Source of the DNA: Marinifilaceae bacterium
Lineage (GTDB): Bacteria > Bacteroidota > Bacteroidia > Bacteroidales > Marinifilaceae
Direction: 5' to 3'
DNA: 37,744 nt
NCBI GenBank assembly: GCA_016744515.1
Contig: JADGEF010000022.1
Coordinates: 1-37,744 of the forward strand
Shown here: positions 10,891 through 20,271 of the stretch, in pieces
Layout: each line of letters opens with the position of its first letter
Position numbering within the stretch: position 1 is the stretch's first letter
Program-made: the position numbers and the translations under genes
Notes under the pieces: generated by a model
Database searches by the model: none
What the model saw: the letters and a program-made list of their open reading frames with translations, nothing else
What the model was told of the DNA's origin: nothing

Positions 10891-10922
10891 TTTGGCTTTA
10901 AATTTTTAAAGAGCTAATTTTG
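10891..10922 (+). promoter_or_regulatory. rpoD promoter (-33/-7 type)
   Basis: TTTG (10891-10894) and TAATTTTG (10915-10922) are separated by exactly 20 bases, matching the Bacteroidota primary-sigma consensus TTTG-N19-21-TAnnTTTG. The expected start of transcription is about 20 bases before the rpoD ATG. Confidence 0.8.
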
Positions 10923-10950
10923 CGCAATATTTCGAGTTGAAAAAGGGACT

Positions 10951-11811
10951 ATGAGACAATTAAAGATAACAAAATCAATTACCAATCGTGAGAGTGCGTC
11001 TCTTGATAAGTATTTGCAAGAGATTGGTAAAGAAGATCTTATTACCGTTGAAGAAGAAGTTGAATTGGCGCAACGAATCAAAAAAGGTGATCAAAGAGCC
11101 TTAGAGAAGTTGACAAGAGCTAATTTACGTTTTGTTGTTTCTGTAGCTAAACAATATCAAAATCAAGGTTTAAGTCTACCTGACCTGATTAATGAAGGTA
11201 ACTTAGGTTTGATTAAAGCAGCTGAGAAATTCGACGAAACTCGAGGATTTAAATTCATTTCTTACGCAGTATGGTGGATTCGTCAATCGATTTTGCAGGC
11301 TTTGGCTGAGCAGTCTCGAATTGTTCGTTTACCATTGAATCAAGTAGGATCTTTGAATAAGATCAACAAAGCTTTTTCTAAATTTGAACAAGAGCACGAG
11401 AGAAAACCATCTCCAGAGGAATTGGCTGATACTCTTGAATTGCCAGCTGACAAAGTGGCTGATACATTACGTGTATCGGGACGCCACATTTCAGTAGATG
11501 CACCTTTTGTTGATGGTGAAGATAATTCTTTACTTGATGTTTTGATTAATGACGACTCACCAATTGCTGACCGTAGTTTGTTGAACGAATCGCTTACTAG
11601 AGAGATCGATCGTGCACTAGCTACTTTAACAGAAAGAGAGAGCGATATTATCAAGTTATTCTTCGGTATCGGAGTTCAGGAAATGACTCTTGAAGAGATT
11701 GGAGAGAAATTTGGTTTAACACGTGAGCGTGTTCGTCAGATTAAAGAAAAAGCGATTCGACGTTTAAGACATACTTCAAGATCTAAATTACTTAAAACCT
11801 ACTTAGGTTAA
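10951..11811 (+). CDS. rpoD: Primary sigma factor RpoD/SigA
   Basis: This 286-residue sigma-70 protein directs RNA polymerase to housekeeping promoters. It has region 1.2 ([20 protein letters not shown]), region 2 with [20 protein letters not shown] and the -10-melting [17 protein letters not shown], region 3 ([11 protein letters not shown]), and region 4 with the helix-turn-helix [20 protein letters not shown]. Region 1.1 and the non-conserved insert of proteobacterial RpoD are absent, which is normal for Bacteroidota primary sigma factors of about 286 residues. Its promoter fits the consensus this same sigma is known to read, so it probably transcribes its own gene. A symmetrical terminator follows. 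Confidence 0.97.
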   Translation: MRQLKITKSITNRESASLDKYLQEIGKEDLITVEEEVELAQRIKKGDQRALEKLTRANLRFVVSVAKQYQNQGLSLPDLINEGNLGLIKAAEKFDETRGFKFISYAVWWIRQSILQALAEQSRIVRLPLNQVGSLNKINKAFSKFEQEHERKPSPEELADTLELPADKVADTLRVSGRHISVDAPFVDGEDNSLLDVLINDDSPIADRSLLNESLTREIDRALATLTERESDIIKLFFGIGVQEMTLEEIGEKFGLTRERVRQIKEKAIRRLRHTSRSKLLKTYLG

Positions 11812-11838
11812 TTGTTTAGAACTGTGAATAAATAGATT

Positions 11839-11868
11839 GAGGCTATTGAATTAATTTTCAGTAGCCTC
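11839..11868. terminator. Bidirectional terminator between rpoD and uvrB
   Basis: GAGGCTATTGAA (11839-11850) pairs with TTCAGTAGCCTC (11857-11868) over 12 bp with a single G-U pair and a 6-base loop. It separates two converging genes. Confidence 0.8.
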
Positions 11869-11892
11869 TTTGCTATATAAGGGTTTTATTTT

Positions 11893-13902
11893 TCAAGATT
11901 TGTCCTTAAGTAGTTTATCAAGCTTGTACATTTCATCGCGGAACTGAGCGGCTTGTAGGAAATCTAATTCTTTAGCAGCTTTTTGCATCGATTTTTTTGT
12001 TTTAGCTATCGATTTTTCAAGACTTTCCTTGCTCATATATTGTACCACAGGATCGGCTGCAATCTCAATGGTTTCTGGTCCAGAGTATGCTTTTGGATTA
12101 GAGCCATCACTTATTTGCATGATGCTAGTTTTATCCTTGATAATTTGAGTAGGTGTTATATTGTGTTTTGCATTGTATGCCAGTTGTTTTTCTCTTCTAT
12201 AATCAGTTGAATCAATAGTTTCTTTCATCGATTTGGTAATTCTATCGGCATACATGATAACCAAACCGTTTACATTACGAGCAGCACGTCCTGATGTTTG
12301 CACCAAAGCTCTTGTAGAACGAAGAAAGCCTTCTTTGTCTGCATCTAATATGGCAACTAAAGAAACTTCTGGTAAGTCGAGTCCTTCACGTAAAAGGTTA
12401 ACTCCAATTAAAACATCAAAGATTCCTAAGCGGAGTTCTTCCATAATTTTTACTCGGTCTAGAGTATCTACGTCGGAGTGGATGTAACGACAGCGAATAT
12501 TTAAATCTGAAAAATATTGTGAAAGTTCTTCCGCCATCCTTTTCGTCAAGGTTGTAACCAAAACGCGTTCATCTATTTCACTTCGTTTGTGAATTTCAGC
12601 AACTAAATCATCAATTTGATTCAAACTAGGACGTACATCAATTTTAGGGTCAAGCAAGCCCGTTGGTCGAATGATTTGTTCCACAACTACGCCCTCTGAC
12701 TTTTCTAACTCATAATCGGCAGGCGTAGCACTGACATATATCGTTTGTGAACTTAAGGCTTCAAACTCTTCAAATTTTAATGGTCTATTATCAAGTGCTG
12801 AAGGTAATCGGAAACCATAATCTACAAGGTTAACTTTACGAGAATGGTCACCTCCATACATGGCTTTCACCTGTGATAGTGTAACATGACTTTCATCAAC
12901 AACCATTAGTATGTCATCAGGGAAATAATCGATTAAGCAGAAAGGGCGTGAGCCTTGAGATCTACCATCAAAATAGCGAGAATAATTCTCAATACCAGAA
13001 CAATAGCCTAATTCTCGAATCATTTCTAGGTCGAAATTGACTTTATCTTCAACTCGCTTTGCTTCAAGATGTTTTCCTATGCTTTTCATGTATTCAACAT
13101 GAGCGACCATATCGTCTTGAATCAATTTAATGGCATTCTGTACCTTATCTTTACTAGTGACAAATATATTTGCAGGATATATTGTAATTCTATCGTAGCG
13201 TTCTATTTTTTGTCCATTTAGAGGATCGAAAGAATAGATTTCATCAATTTCATCATCCCAAAATATAATACGATAAGCGAAGTCAGCATATGCAGGGAAA
13301 ATGTCAATAGTATCACCTTTAACTCTAAAATTGCCTCGTTCAAATTCGACCTCGTTTCTCGAATACAGAGCATCTACAAATGAAAGTAGAAGTTTGTTTC
13401 TTGAAATGCGTTGGCCATTTTTTAATTCTAGCACATTGGCATGGAAATCTTCAGGATTACCGATACCATAAATACAAGAAACAGAGGAGACCACAATTAC
13501 ATCTTTACGTCCTGAAAGAAGAGCAGAGGTAGCACTTAATCTTAATTTCTCAATCTCATCATTAATCGCAAGATCTTTTTCGATATACGTGTCAGTAGTT
13601 GGTAAGTATGCTTCAGGCTGATAGTAATCGTAATAGCTGACAAAATACTCAACGGCATTATTAGGGAAGAAGTTTTTAAATTCACCGTATAACTGAGCTG
13701 CAAGAGTTTTGTTATGACTCAAAACTAAAGTAGGCCTTTGAACTTCATTAATTACATTAGCAATAGTAAAAGTTTTACCCGATCCTGTTACACCTAAAAG
13801 TGTTTGGAATGGGTGACCATCATTTAATCCTTTAGCCAATTGTTTAATAGCCTCGGGCTGATCGCCAGTTGGTTGAAATTTTGATACCAGTTTAAAGTCC
13901 AT
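11893..13902 (-). CDS. uvrB: Excinuclease ABC subunit B
   Basis: This 669-residue protein is the damage-verifying helicase-like subunit of nucleotide excision repair, working with UvrA and UvrC. The Walker A motif GVTGSGKT is at residues 37-44. The damage-probing beta-hairpin region (YYDYYQPEAYLPTTDTYIEK) follows near 90-110. VVDESH is the Walker B/DEAD-box-like motif, SATPADYELEKSEG and TLTKRMAEELSQYF are helicase motifs, and QTSGRAARNVNG is motif VI. The C-terminal UVR domain (about 630-665, LDFLQAAQFRDEMYKLDKLL) contacts UvrC. Length and all motifs are normal. It lies downstream of the EEP-family gene on the same strand but is separated from it by a strong terminator. Confidence 0.98.
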   Translation of the reverse strand: MDFKLVSKFQPTGDQPEAIKQLAKGLNDGHPFQTLLGVTGSGKTFTIANVINEVQRPTLVLSHNKTLAAQLYGEFKNFFPNNAVEYFVSYYDYYQPEAYLPTTDTYIEKDLAINDEIEKLRLSATSALLSGRKDVIVVSSVSCIYGIGNPEDFHANVLELKNGQRISRNKLLLSFVDALYSRNEVEFERGNFRVKGDTIDIFPAYADFAYRIIFWDDEIDEIYSFDPLNGQKIERYDRITIYPANIFVTSKDKVQNAIKLIQDDMVAHVEYMKSIGKHLEAKRVEDKVNFDLEMIRELGYCSGIENYSRYFDGRSQGSRPFCLIDYFPDDILMVVDESHVTLSQVKAMYGGDHSRKVNLVDYGFRLPSALDNRPLKFEEFEALSSQTIYVSATPADYELEKSEGVVVEQIIRPTGLLDPKIDVRPSLNQIDDLVAEIHKRSEIDERVLVTTLTKRMAEELSQYFSDLNIRCRYIHSDVDTLDRVKIMEELRLGIFDVLIGVNLLREGLDLPEVSLVAILDADKEGFLRSTRALVQTSGRAARNVNGLVIMYADRITKSMKETIDSTDYRREKQLAYNAKHNITPTQIIKDKTSIMQISDGSNPKAYSGPETIEIAADPVVQYMSKESLEKSIAKTKKSMQKAAKELDFLQAAQFRDEMYKLDKLLKDKS

Positions 13903-13936
13903 GCAGTAATGTTTACTTTTGTAGCTGTAAATCTAA

Positions 13937-13972
13937 TAAAAAGAGAGCATATACTTGAAATGTATATGCTCT
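13937..13972 (-). terminator. Terminator of the EEP-family gene
   Basis: AGAGCATATAC (13944-13954) and GTATATGCTCT (13962-13972) form a perfect 11-bp stem with a 7-base loop. Read on the minus strand it is followed by CTTTTT, so it ends the transcript from the gene at 14016-15035 and lies just before uvrB. Confidence 0.85.
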
Positions 13973-14015
13973 AAAGCTTTTGTTGAAACCAAAATCTGAG
14001 AATCTTCAGTTTTAG

Positions 14016-15035
14016 CTATTTTTTAAGTTTGAAATATACCGGAAAATGATCGCTAAATCCGCCATAATATTTAAGCCCAGCAAAGGTTCTACTTGGTACA
14101 TTAGCGCCTTGTTTATTTTTGTAGCAAATATATTTGTTTCGATATATTCTTCCAGCATTGTGTAAGGTTTGATAACCTCTTGACTCATTTAGAAGTGAGT
14201 TTGAGACAATTATATTATCAAGCATATTCCAATCACCTCTGTAGTTATATGAGCCTTCGTTATTGGCTTGTAAATCATACATGAGGTTGTATAATCCCAT
14301 TGGATTATTAGTATTCCGATTATTATCAGCCTTTAGAGTTTCGATTACAGCTTTATCAGTAGGTTCATCGTTAAAATCGCCCATGATAATTATTTTAGCA
14401 AATGGATTCTTTGTTTGGATACTGTCTACAGCTTTCTTTAATTGTTTGGCAACAAAAATTCGACTTGGTTCAGATTTTTCTTGCCCACCTTGGCGAGAAG
14501 GCCAGTGATTTACGAAAATATTTAAGGTGTCTTTTCTGCCTACTAAACCTTGCACGTAAAGAATGTCTCTTGTTTTATATTCCTTATTCCATGGAAACTC
14601 GATATTAATAGTTTTATGTTTTAGATATTTGAATTCGTCTTTTCGATATATAAGAGCGCAATCAATACCTCTCTTATCAGGGCTCTCGCTATGGGCAATT
14701 CTGTACTTACCTTTCTTTAATCTTTCTTGGTCAATAAGATCTTCAATGACTTCTCTGTTCTCAATTTCACAAAGACCAATAATTCCAGGTAAAGCTTCTT
14801 TGTTTATTGAGCTTAGTACATAGCTTAGTTTGGAAACTTTATCGTTATATCTTTTGGTATCCCAACTAAGTTTGCCTAATGGTGTAAAATCATCATCTCT
14901 TTTATCAGGATGATTAATTGTATCGAATAAGTTTTCTACATTATAGAATACAACAGTTAATTCCTTTTTCCCTTTAGAAAATGAAGAAAAACATATCATC
15001 ATAGCGACAAAAAGAAGTAAAGCTTTCTTTAACAT
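14016..15035 (-). CDS. Secreted endonuclease/exonuclease/phosphatase-fold protein
   Basis: This 339-residue protein has a signal peptide (MLKKALLLFVAMMICFSSFSKG). The DNase I-like EEP fold is shown by FYNVENLFDTI near residue 30, ICEIEN with the metal-binding Glu (in GLCEIENREV), NHWPSRQGG, MGDFNDEPTDKAV near 220, and the closing SDHFPVYFKLK with the catalytic Asp-His pair. Enzymes of this fold hydrolyse phosphodiesters or phosphomonoesters. In Bacteroidota, secreted members are usually annotated only at family level, and candidate substrates include extracellular DNA, RNA or inositol/sphingo-phosphates. It is a single gene with a -7-like promoter upstream and its own terminator. Confidence 0.85.
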   Translation of the reverse strand: MLKKALLLFVAMMICFSSFSKGKKELTVVFYNVENLFDTINHPDKRDDDFTPLGKLSWDTKRYNDKVSKLSYVLSSINKEALPGIIGLCEIENREVIEDLIDQERLKKGKYRIAHSESPDKRGIDCALIYRKDEFKYLKHKTINIEFPWNKEYKTRDILYVQGLVGRKDTLNIFVNHWPSRQGGQEKSEPSRIFVAKQLKKAVDSIQTKNPFAKIIIMGDFNDEPTDKAVIETLKADNNRNTNNPMGLYNLMYDLQANNEGSYNYRGDWNMLDNIIVSNSLLNESRGYQTLHNAGRIYRNKYICYKNKQGANVPSRTFAGLKYYGGFSDHFPVYFKLKK

Positions 15036-15099
15036 GAACTCGTAAATTAGAAATTGATTATACCTTCTGGCAGTTAGTTGTGGATTTAGGGTCTAGATT

Positions 15100-15107
15100 C
15101 AAAGTTA
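15100..15107 (-). promoter_or_regulatory. -7 box for the EEP-family gene
   Basis: On the minus strand the sequence reads TAACTTTG, a full match to TAnnTTTG, 65 bases before the start codon. The nearest TTTG upstream is 25 bases away, longer than usual. Confidence 0.5.
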
Positions 15108-15148
15108 ATGAAATAATTGAGTTAGAAAAACGCAAATATGTATGTCTG

Positions 15149-15161
15149 CTATGAATCATAG
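15149..15161. promoter_or_regulatory. Palindrome CTATGA-A-TCATAG
   Basis: This perfect 6-1-6 dyad sits in the divergent spacer between the EEP gene and hcp, about 45 bases upstream of the EEP -7 box. It is a possible operator. The rest of 15036-15430 contains only the hcp palindrome and AT-rich DNA; the 65-codon frame there begins with TTG and looks non-coding. Confidence 0.35.
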
Positions 15162-15252
15162 GCTATTTTATCACTTTATAAAAATTATTTTTGAGGCTTT
15201 ATTCCTTGATAAAGAGAATAAAAGACAAAAAACTCCGAAAAACTTTTTGCTT

Positions 15253-15268
15253 TGTAACATTCGTTACA
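15253..15268. promoter_or_regulatory. CRP/FNR-type operator candidate upstream of hcp
   Basis: TGTAAC-ATTC-GTTACA is a perfect palindrome with 6-base arms and a 4-base spacer, the geometry of CRP/FNR-family sites. GTAAC-N4-GTTAC resembles the motif I recall for HcpR-type regulators of hcp genes. It lies 163 bases before the hcp start. A near-consensus -7, CATATTTG, follows at 15290-15297. Confidence 0.6.
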
Positions 15269-15430
15269 CTTTTTGCTTGTAATTTGCCTCATATTTGTAG
15301 TGTTAAAAGTTCGCTGCTATATGCGTTTTTAAAGAACGTGTCAAAAAAAAGAGCGAAGCAAATAGAGATAAATAACACTAAATATTAACTTTCAATACTC
15401 CAAAGGTATTGGAAATAAAGGAAAATAATT

Positions 15431-17077
15431 ATGGCTATGTTTTGTTATCAGTGCCAAGAGGCAGCAAAAGGAACTGGATGTACAGTAAAAGGTGTTTGTG
15501 GAAAAACCGATGAGGTTGCAAACATTCAAGATTTATTGATGTATGTAATGAAAGGAATTTCTGTTTTCAGTACTAAAGCTCGCGAAGCTGGTGTTGAAAA
15601 TGATAAAGTAAACAACTTTATCATGACAGGATTGTTTATGACTATTACTAATGCCAACTTTAACAAAGTAAAATTTGTTGCTGTAATTAAAGAAGGTCTT
15701 AAGCTACGTGAAGAGATTAAAACTCAAGCCGAAGCTGCTGGTGTTACTTTCGAGAACCTTCACCATTCTGCAACATGGTTTGCTGATGCTGAAAATGATT
15801 TTGATGCAAAAGCTCGTTTCATTGGTGTTCTTTCAACTGAAAACGAAGATGTTCGTTCATTAAGAGAATTATTGATTTACGGATTGAAAGGTTATGCTGC
15901 TTATGTAGAGCATGCTTATAACTTAGGTGTTCAGAAAGCTGAAATGTATGCATTCATGCAAAAAGCTTTAGAGGCTACTACTAACGATACATTAAGTGCT
16001 GACGAATTAGTTGCTCTTGTTATGGAATGTGGTGCTAATGGTGTAACAGCTATGGCAATGCTTGACGAAGCGAATACAACAGCTTATGGTAATCCAGAAA
16101 TCACAGAAGTAAATATCGGTGTTTCTAATAAGCCAGGTATCCTAATTTCAGGTCACGATCTTAAGGATATGGAAGAGTTATTGAAGCAAACTGATGGAAC
16201 TGGTGTTGATGTTTACACTCACTCTGAGATGTTACCAGCTAATTACTACCCAGCTTTCAAAAAATATAAGCATTTTGTAGGTAACTACGGAAATGCATGG
16301 TGGAAGCAGAACGAAGAGTTCGAAACTTTCAACGGACCTATCTTGTTCACTACGAACTGTATTGTTCCGCCAAAGGCAAAATCTACATATCAAGATAAAG
16401 TATACACAACAGGAGCATCTGGTTTCCCAGGATTCAAGCATATTGATGCTGATGAGAACGGAAAGAAAGATTTCTCTGAAATTATTGAGTTAGCAAAAAC
16501 ATGTGCTGCTCCAATTGAGATTGAGAATGGAACTATCGTAGGTGGTTTTGCTCATAACCAAGTGATGCAATTAGCTGATAAAGTTGTTGATGCTGTTAAG
16601 TCTGGAGCTATTCGTAAGTTTTTTGTAATGGCAGGTTGCGATGGTCGTATGAAAGGTCGTGATTACTATACTGAATTTGCTGCTGCTTTACCACAAGATA
16701 CTGTAATCTTAACTGCAGGTTGTGCTAAGTACCGTTACAATAAGCTTGAGCTTGGCGATATCGGAGGTATTCCAAGAGTATTAGATGCAGGTCAGTGTAA
16801 CGACTCATATTCATTAGCTGTTATTGCATTGAAATTGAAAGAAGTATTCGAACTAAATGATATCAACGATCTACCAATTGCATATAATATTGCATGGTAC
16901 GAGCAAAAAGCTGTAATTGTATTGTTAGCTCTTCTTTCATTAGGTGTTAAGAACATTCACTTAGGGCCAACATTGCCAGCTTTCCTTTCTCCAAATGTAG
17001 CTAAGATATTAATTGATACTTTCGGAATTGCTGGAATTGGTACTGTAGATGAGGACATGAAAATGTTTCTTAACTAA
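15431..17077 (+). CDS. hcp: Hydroxylamine reductase / hybrid cluster protein
   Basis: This 548-residue cytosolic protein is the hybrid-cluster protein. Family members reduce hydroxylamine to ammonia in vitro and act as NO reductase or S-nitrosylase in nitrosative-stress defence. The N-terminal cluster ligands are Cys5, Cys8, Cys17 and Cys23 (C-x2-C-x8-C-x5-C), the class I spacing of strict anaerobes. All hybrid-cluster ligands can be placed: His242, Glu266, Cys310, Cys403 ([13 protein letters not shown]), Cys431 ([10 protein letters not shown]), Cys456 (DAGQCNDSY), Glu491 and Lys493 (WYEQKA). The start [20 protein letters not shown] matches the family. No hcr reductase lies next to it. An upstream GTAAC-N4-GTTAC palindrome suggests control by a nitrosative-stress regulator of the CRP/FNR family. 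Confidence 0.97.
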   Translation: MAMFCYQCQEAAKGTGCTVKGVCGKTDEVANIQDLLMYVMKGISVFSTKAREAGVENDKVNNFIMTGLFMTITNANFNKVKFVAVIKEGLKLREEIKTQAEAAGVTFENLHHSATWFADAENDFDAKARFIGVLSTENEDVRSLRELLIYGLKGYAAYVEHAYNLGVQKAEMYAFMQKALEATTNDTLSADELVALVMECGANGVTAMAMLDEANTTAYGNPEITEVNIGVSNKPGILISGHDLKDMEELLKQTDGTGVDVYTHSEMLPANYYPAFKKYKHFVGNYGNAWWKQNEEFETFNGPILFTTNCIVPPKAKSTYQDKVYTTGASGFPGFKHIDADENGKKDFSEIIELAKTCAAPIEIENGTIVGGFAHNQVMQLADKVVDAVKSGAIRKFFVMAGCDGRMKGRDYYTEFAAALPQDTVILTAGCAKYRYNKLELGDIGGIPRVLDAGQCNDSYSLAVIALKLKEVFELNDINDLPIAYNIAWYEQKAVIVLLALLSLGVKNIHLGPTLPAFLSPNVAKILIDTFGIAGIGTVDEDMKMFLN

Positions 17078-17104
17078 GAATTAAATATTACAATTAAATT
17101 ATAG

Positions 17105-17266
17105 ATACATAGTGACAGACGGGTCATTATGTATCCATTATAAGTATTTGATAGGCATTTATCAAATAGATTGATAAAGATCTTGTTAATAGGATTGGCG
17201 TTAGATCATATTTGGGTTATTAACTTAAACTGTTCAAAAAAGTTCATTCTTTTTTGAGCAGTTTTT
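17105..17266 (+). terminator. Two hairpins after hcp, the second a terminator
   Basis: ATACATAGTGAC (17105-17116) pairs with GTCATTATGTAT (17123-17134) with one G-U but has no T-run. A second hairpin, CTGTTCAAAAAAG (17230-17242) with CTTTTTTGAGCAG (17249-17261), is followed by TTTTT and is the more likely terminator. Confidence 0.7.
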
Positions 17267-17299
17267 GTCCATTTTAGACCTAGCTAATAAACTGGTAAA

Positions 17300-18823
17300 A
17301 TGAAATCATCAATGAAGAATTGGACTAAGTTTTTTAAAAAGTACCACAAGTGGCCATCTCTGGTTCTGACTTTTTTTATTCTTTTGTTTGCACTCTCTGG
17401 TATCGTAATGAATCATAGAGAAACCTTTTCATCGGTAGATGTTAGTCGTAATTATTTAGGAAGTGAATATCAATATAAGAACTGGAATAAAGCCGCTGTA
17501 AAATCATCACTTCAATTAGAAGGCGACACAGCTCTAATTTACGGGAATATTGGCGTTTGGAAAACCACAGACAATTATAAAACCTATGACGATTTCAATC
17601 AAGGTTTTACGGATGGAATTGATAATGCTAAGATTGAAAAATTACTTAAAACGAGTTCTGGCGATATATATGCTGGAACCTTAATGGGATTGTATAAGCA
17701 TATCAATGGAGCTTGGCAAGAAGTAAATTTACCAGTTCCAGAAAAGCGAGTTGTCGATCTATTAGAAGTGAAAGGTGGGCTTTATGTATTGACGCGTTCA
17801 AACCTTTTAAAACAAACTCCGGCAGGATTCGATAAGGTTAACTTATTGGCAAAGGCCAATTATGATGGCAAAATATCTTTATTTAAAACCTTATGGGAGG
17901 TTCATTCAGGAGAAGCATTTGGTTTGCTCGGTAAACTTTTTGTTGATTTTATTGGCTTGATATTTATTCTTCTTTCAATCTCTGGAATTATCTATTTCAT
18001 TTACCCTAAATGGATGAAGCGATTAAAAGTAAGAGGACATGAGGTAAAGAAGAAGGCTAAGTTTTTAAAATTCAATTTGAAATGGCACAATCGTTTAGGC
18101 TATTGGATGATTGTATTTTTGATTTTAACAACTCTAACTGGGATGTTTTTGCGTCCGCCATTGTTGATTGCCATTGCGAATGCCAAAGTTGGAAAATTAC
18201 CTTTTACTCATCTTGATAACCTGAATCCATGGTACGATCAGTTGAGACGAATAACTTACGATGAAGAGCTAGATCGTATTCTTTTGGCTACTAATGAAGG
18301 TGTTTATTATTCTGACAATTTATTTGAAACAGCTCCTATTGAATTTTCGTCACGAGTACCTGTCTCGGTTATGGGAGTTAATGTGTTTGAGGTGGTGAAA
18401 CCTGGGCAATATTTAGTTGGTTCTTTTTCAGGCTTGTTTTATTGGATTCCAGAACGAGGATTAGTCTTTAATTATCTGACTAAGAAACCACATGTTGCCA
18501 TTAAAAGAATGGGACCCCCAATTTCTTCACATCCTATTGCTGGGTATCTACACGATTCCGAAGGGCGAGAATTTGTCTTCGATTACAGTAGGGGGGGAGG
18601 AAATATGAGTGATGATATTTACTTTTCTCAAATGCCTGGTCAAATTCAAGCATCTCCAATGTCATTGTGGAATCTTTGTCTTGAGATTCATACAGGGCGT
18701 ATTTACCAATATCTTTTCGGTAAGTTCTATATTTTATTTATCCCTTTGGCAGGATTGAGTATTATTTGGATACTTATTACTGGATTAATCTTGTATCTGA
18801 GAAAAAGAAAAACGAATAAGTAA
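17300..18823 (+). CDS. PepSY-associated transmembrane protein
   Basis: This 507-residue inner-membrane protein belongs to the PepSY-TM family. It starts with a basic segment and the typical first helix (KYHKWPSLVLTFFILLFALS, then GIVMNHRE). Further helices are at about 213-236 (FVDFIGLIFILLSISGIIYF), 268-288 (LGYWMIVFLILTTLTGMFL) and 470-495 (FYILFIPLAGLSIIWILITG). His residues near helix ends (MNHRE, KWHNRLGYW) are the kind that bind haem in related reductases. Two large loops probably face the periplasm. Related proteins reduce siderophore iron or pass electrons across the membrane. The downstream gene order (antiporter, haem-type receptor) allows an iron role, but this is inference. A run of seven G lies in the coding sequence at 18591-18597. 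Confidence 0.8.
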   Translation: MKSSMKNWTKFFKKYHKWPSLVLTFFILLFALSGIVMNHRETFSSVDVSRNYLGSEYQYKNWNKAAVKSSLQLEGDTALIYGNIGVWKTTDNYKTYDDFNQGFTDGIDNAKIEKLLKTSSGDIYAGTLMGLYKHINGAWQEVNLPVPEKRVVDLLEVKGGLYVLTRSNLLKQTPAGFDKVNLLAKANYDGKISLFKTLWEVHSGEAFGLLGKLFVDFIGLIFILLSISGIIYFIYPKWMKRLKVRGHEVKKKAKFLKFNLKWHNRLGYWMIVFLILTTLTGMFLRPPLLIAIANAKVGKLPFTHLDNLNPWYDQLRRITYDEELDRILLATNEGVYYSDNLFETAPIEFSSRVPVSVMGVNVFEVVKPGQYLVGSFSGLFYWIPERGLVFNYLTKKPHVAIKRMGPPISSHPIAGYLHDSEGREFVFDYSRGGGNMSDDIYFSQMPGQIQASPMSLWNLCLEIHTGRIYQYLFGKFYILFIPLAGLSIIWILITGLILYLRKRKTNK

Positions 18824-18938
18824 TAAATATTTAACTAGCTTCGATCCTTATTGGAGCTCTTATTTTATGTTGTAATAAATGAATGATTATCTTAAAAAAT
18901 GTTTATTTTAGATAAGCATTAAAATAAAATCTCTCACT

Positions 18939-20249
18939 ATGGAAGTCTTCGGTTCTTACCCATTAATTATAACAGGATGTTTAATCATTTTGCTCTCATT
19001 TATTTTCACTAAAATAGCTAATAGGACAAATGTACCAGCTGTTCTCATGTTAATTGGTTTGGGAGTAATCATCCAGTATGGACTGAAACTAATGAAGATT
19101 CCTGAAATTGATTTTTTTCCAATTTTAGAAGTTATAGGCATTATTGGTTTAATAATGATTGTGTTAGAAGCAGCCTTAGAGCTCGAATTGAAGAGGGATA
19201 AAATTAAGATTATTCTAAAATCACTTTTAATAGCTAGCCTAGGACTCGTATTTTCATTAATGGCAGCTGCAGCAATCATATTTTATTTAATTCCTAACAT
19301 GGATTGGTTTACAGCTATACTTTATGCCACGCCACTTTCTATTCTTTCGAGTGCTATAATTATTCCTAGTGTTGGAAATTTGACAGAGGAGAAGAAGGAG
19401 TTTCATATTTATGAGAGCACATTTAGTGATATTATTGGTATTATGCTATTCTATTTTGTTTTGAATGTTATAGAATTTCAGAATCCGAATTCACTAGCAG
19501 AGTCGACAGTTATGCATCCAATGCTTAGTTTTGGAATGAGTATTGGCATTTCTGTTCTTGTTGCTTTTGCAGCAAGCTATTTACTTTTATATGTGTTTCA
19601 ATTTATAAACGAAGGCGCTCGTCTTTTTCTATTGATATCTCTTTTAGTTTTACTGTATGCGGTAGGGAAGCTGTTGCATCTTTCTCCATTAATAATTATT
19701 CTTGTATTTGGTATTATCGTTCAGAATAATGAATTGTTTTATAAAGGTTTTCTCCGTAAATATTTTCATAAAGAGAAATTCGAGATCTTAAAGCGAGAAT
19801 TACATGTTATTACCATGGAATCAGCTTTTGTTGTAAGAACTTTCTTTTTTGTGATTTTTGGTGTGAGTATTTTAGTCTCAAGCCTTTTTAGTTTGAAGGT
19901 GTTGGGAGTGAGTCTTCTTTTATTAGTTAGTATATATGCTATTCGTTGGTTGTTTCTTCGTGCTTTTATGGGCTTCGATATTTTTCCACAGCTTTGGATT
20001 GCACCACGAGGCTTAATTACTGTTCTCTTATATTATGCGATACCACAAGAATACACAAATGCATCTTTTGATTCAGGTATACTCTTATTCATTATTATTG
20101 CTACCAGTCTTGTTATGACCTGGGGTTTAATCCGATCAAATAAAAGCGATGAGATTCCTTTAATTATAAATCCTATAATTGAGGAAGAAACCATTGAAGA
20201 TCAGATGTTGAATATTGCACCAGAAGAAGAAGCTTCAGATAATGACTAA
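18939..20249 (+). CDS. Cation:proton antiporter, Na_H_Exchanger family
   Basis: This 436-residue protein is almost wholly hydrophobic, with about 12 transmembrane helices. The order is as in CPA-type exchangers: NVPAVLMLIGLGVIIQYGLK near residue 30, EVIGIIGLIMIVLEAALELE near 65-85 (the helix with the conserved Glu/Leu pair), TPLSILSSAIIIPSVGNL, and late WIAPRGLITVLLYYAIP, which matches the PRG motif of this superfamily. The soluble tail (from about residue 398) is acidic and short; there is no TrkA-N or TrkA-C domain. It likely exchanges Na+ or K+ for protons to control internal pH and salt. Its 3' end lies 22 bases from that of the convergent receptor gene, without a clear terminator between them. 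Confidence 0.85.
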   Translation: MEVFGSYPLIITGCLIILLSFIFTKIANRTNVPAVLMLIGLGVIIQYGLKLMKIPEIDFFPILEVIGIIGLIMIVLEAALELELKRDKIKIILKSLLIASLGLVFSLMAAAAIIFYLIPNMDWFTAILYATPLSILSSAIIIPSVGNLTEEKKEFHIYESTFSDIIGIMLFYFVLNVIEFQNPNSLAESTVMHPMLSFGMSIGISVLVAFAASYLLLYVFQFINEGARLFLLISLLVLLYAVGKLLHLSPLIIILVFGIIVQNNELFYKGFLRKYFHKEKFEILKRELHVITMESAFVVRTFFFVIFGVSILVSSLFSLKVLGVSLLLLVSIYAIRWLFLRAFMGFDIFPQLWIAPRGLITVLLYYAIPQEYTNASFDSGILLFIIIATSLVMTWGLIRSNKSDEIPLIINPIIEEETIEDQMLNIAPEEEASDND

Positions 20250-20271
20250 AAGAGTTGTTTACGTAATGCGC

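Noticed and set aside
15191..15388. 65-codon frame with many Lys and Cys upstream of hcp
   Set aside because: It starts with TTG, overlaps the hcp palindrome and promoter region, and shows no domain or signal; it is better read as regulatory spacer.
17105..17134. First hairpin after hcp as the terminator
   Set aside because: It has no T-run; the hairpin at 17230-17261 followed by TTTTT is the better candidate.
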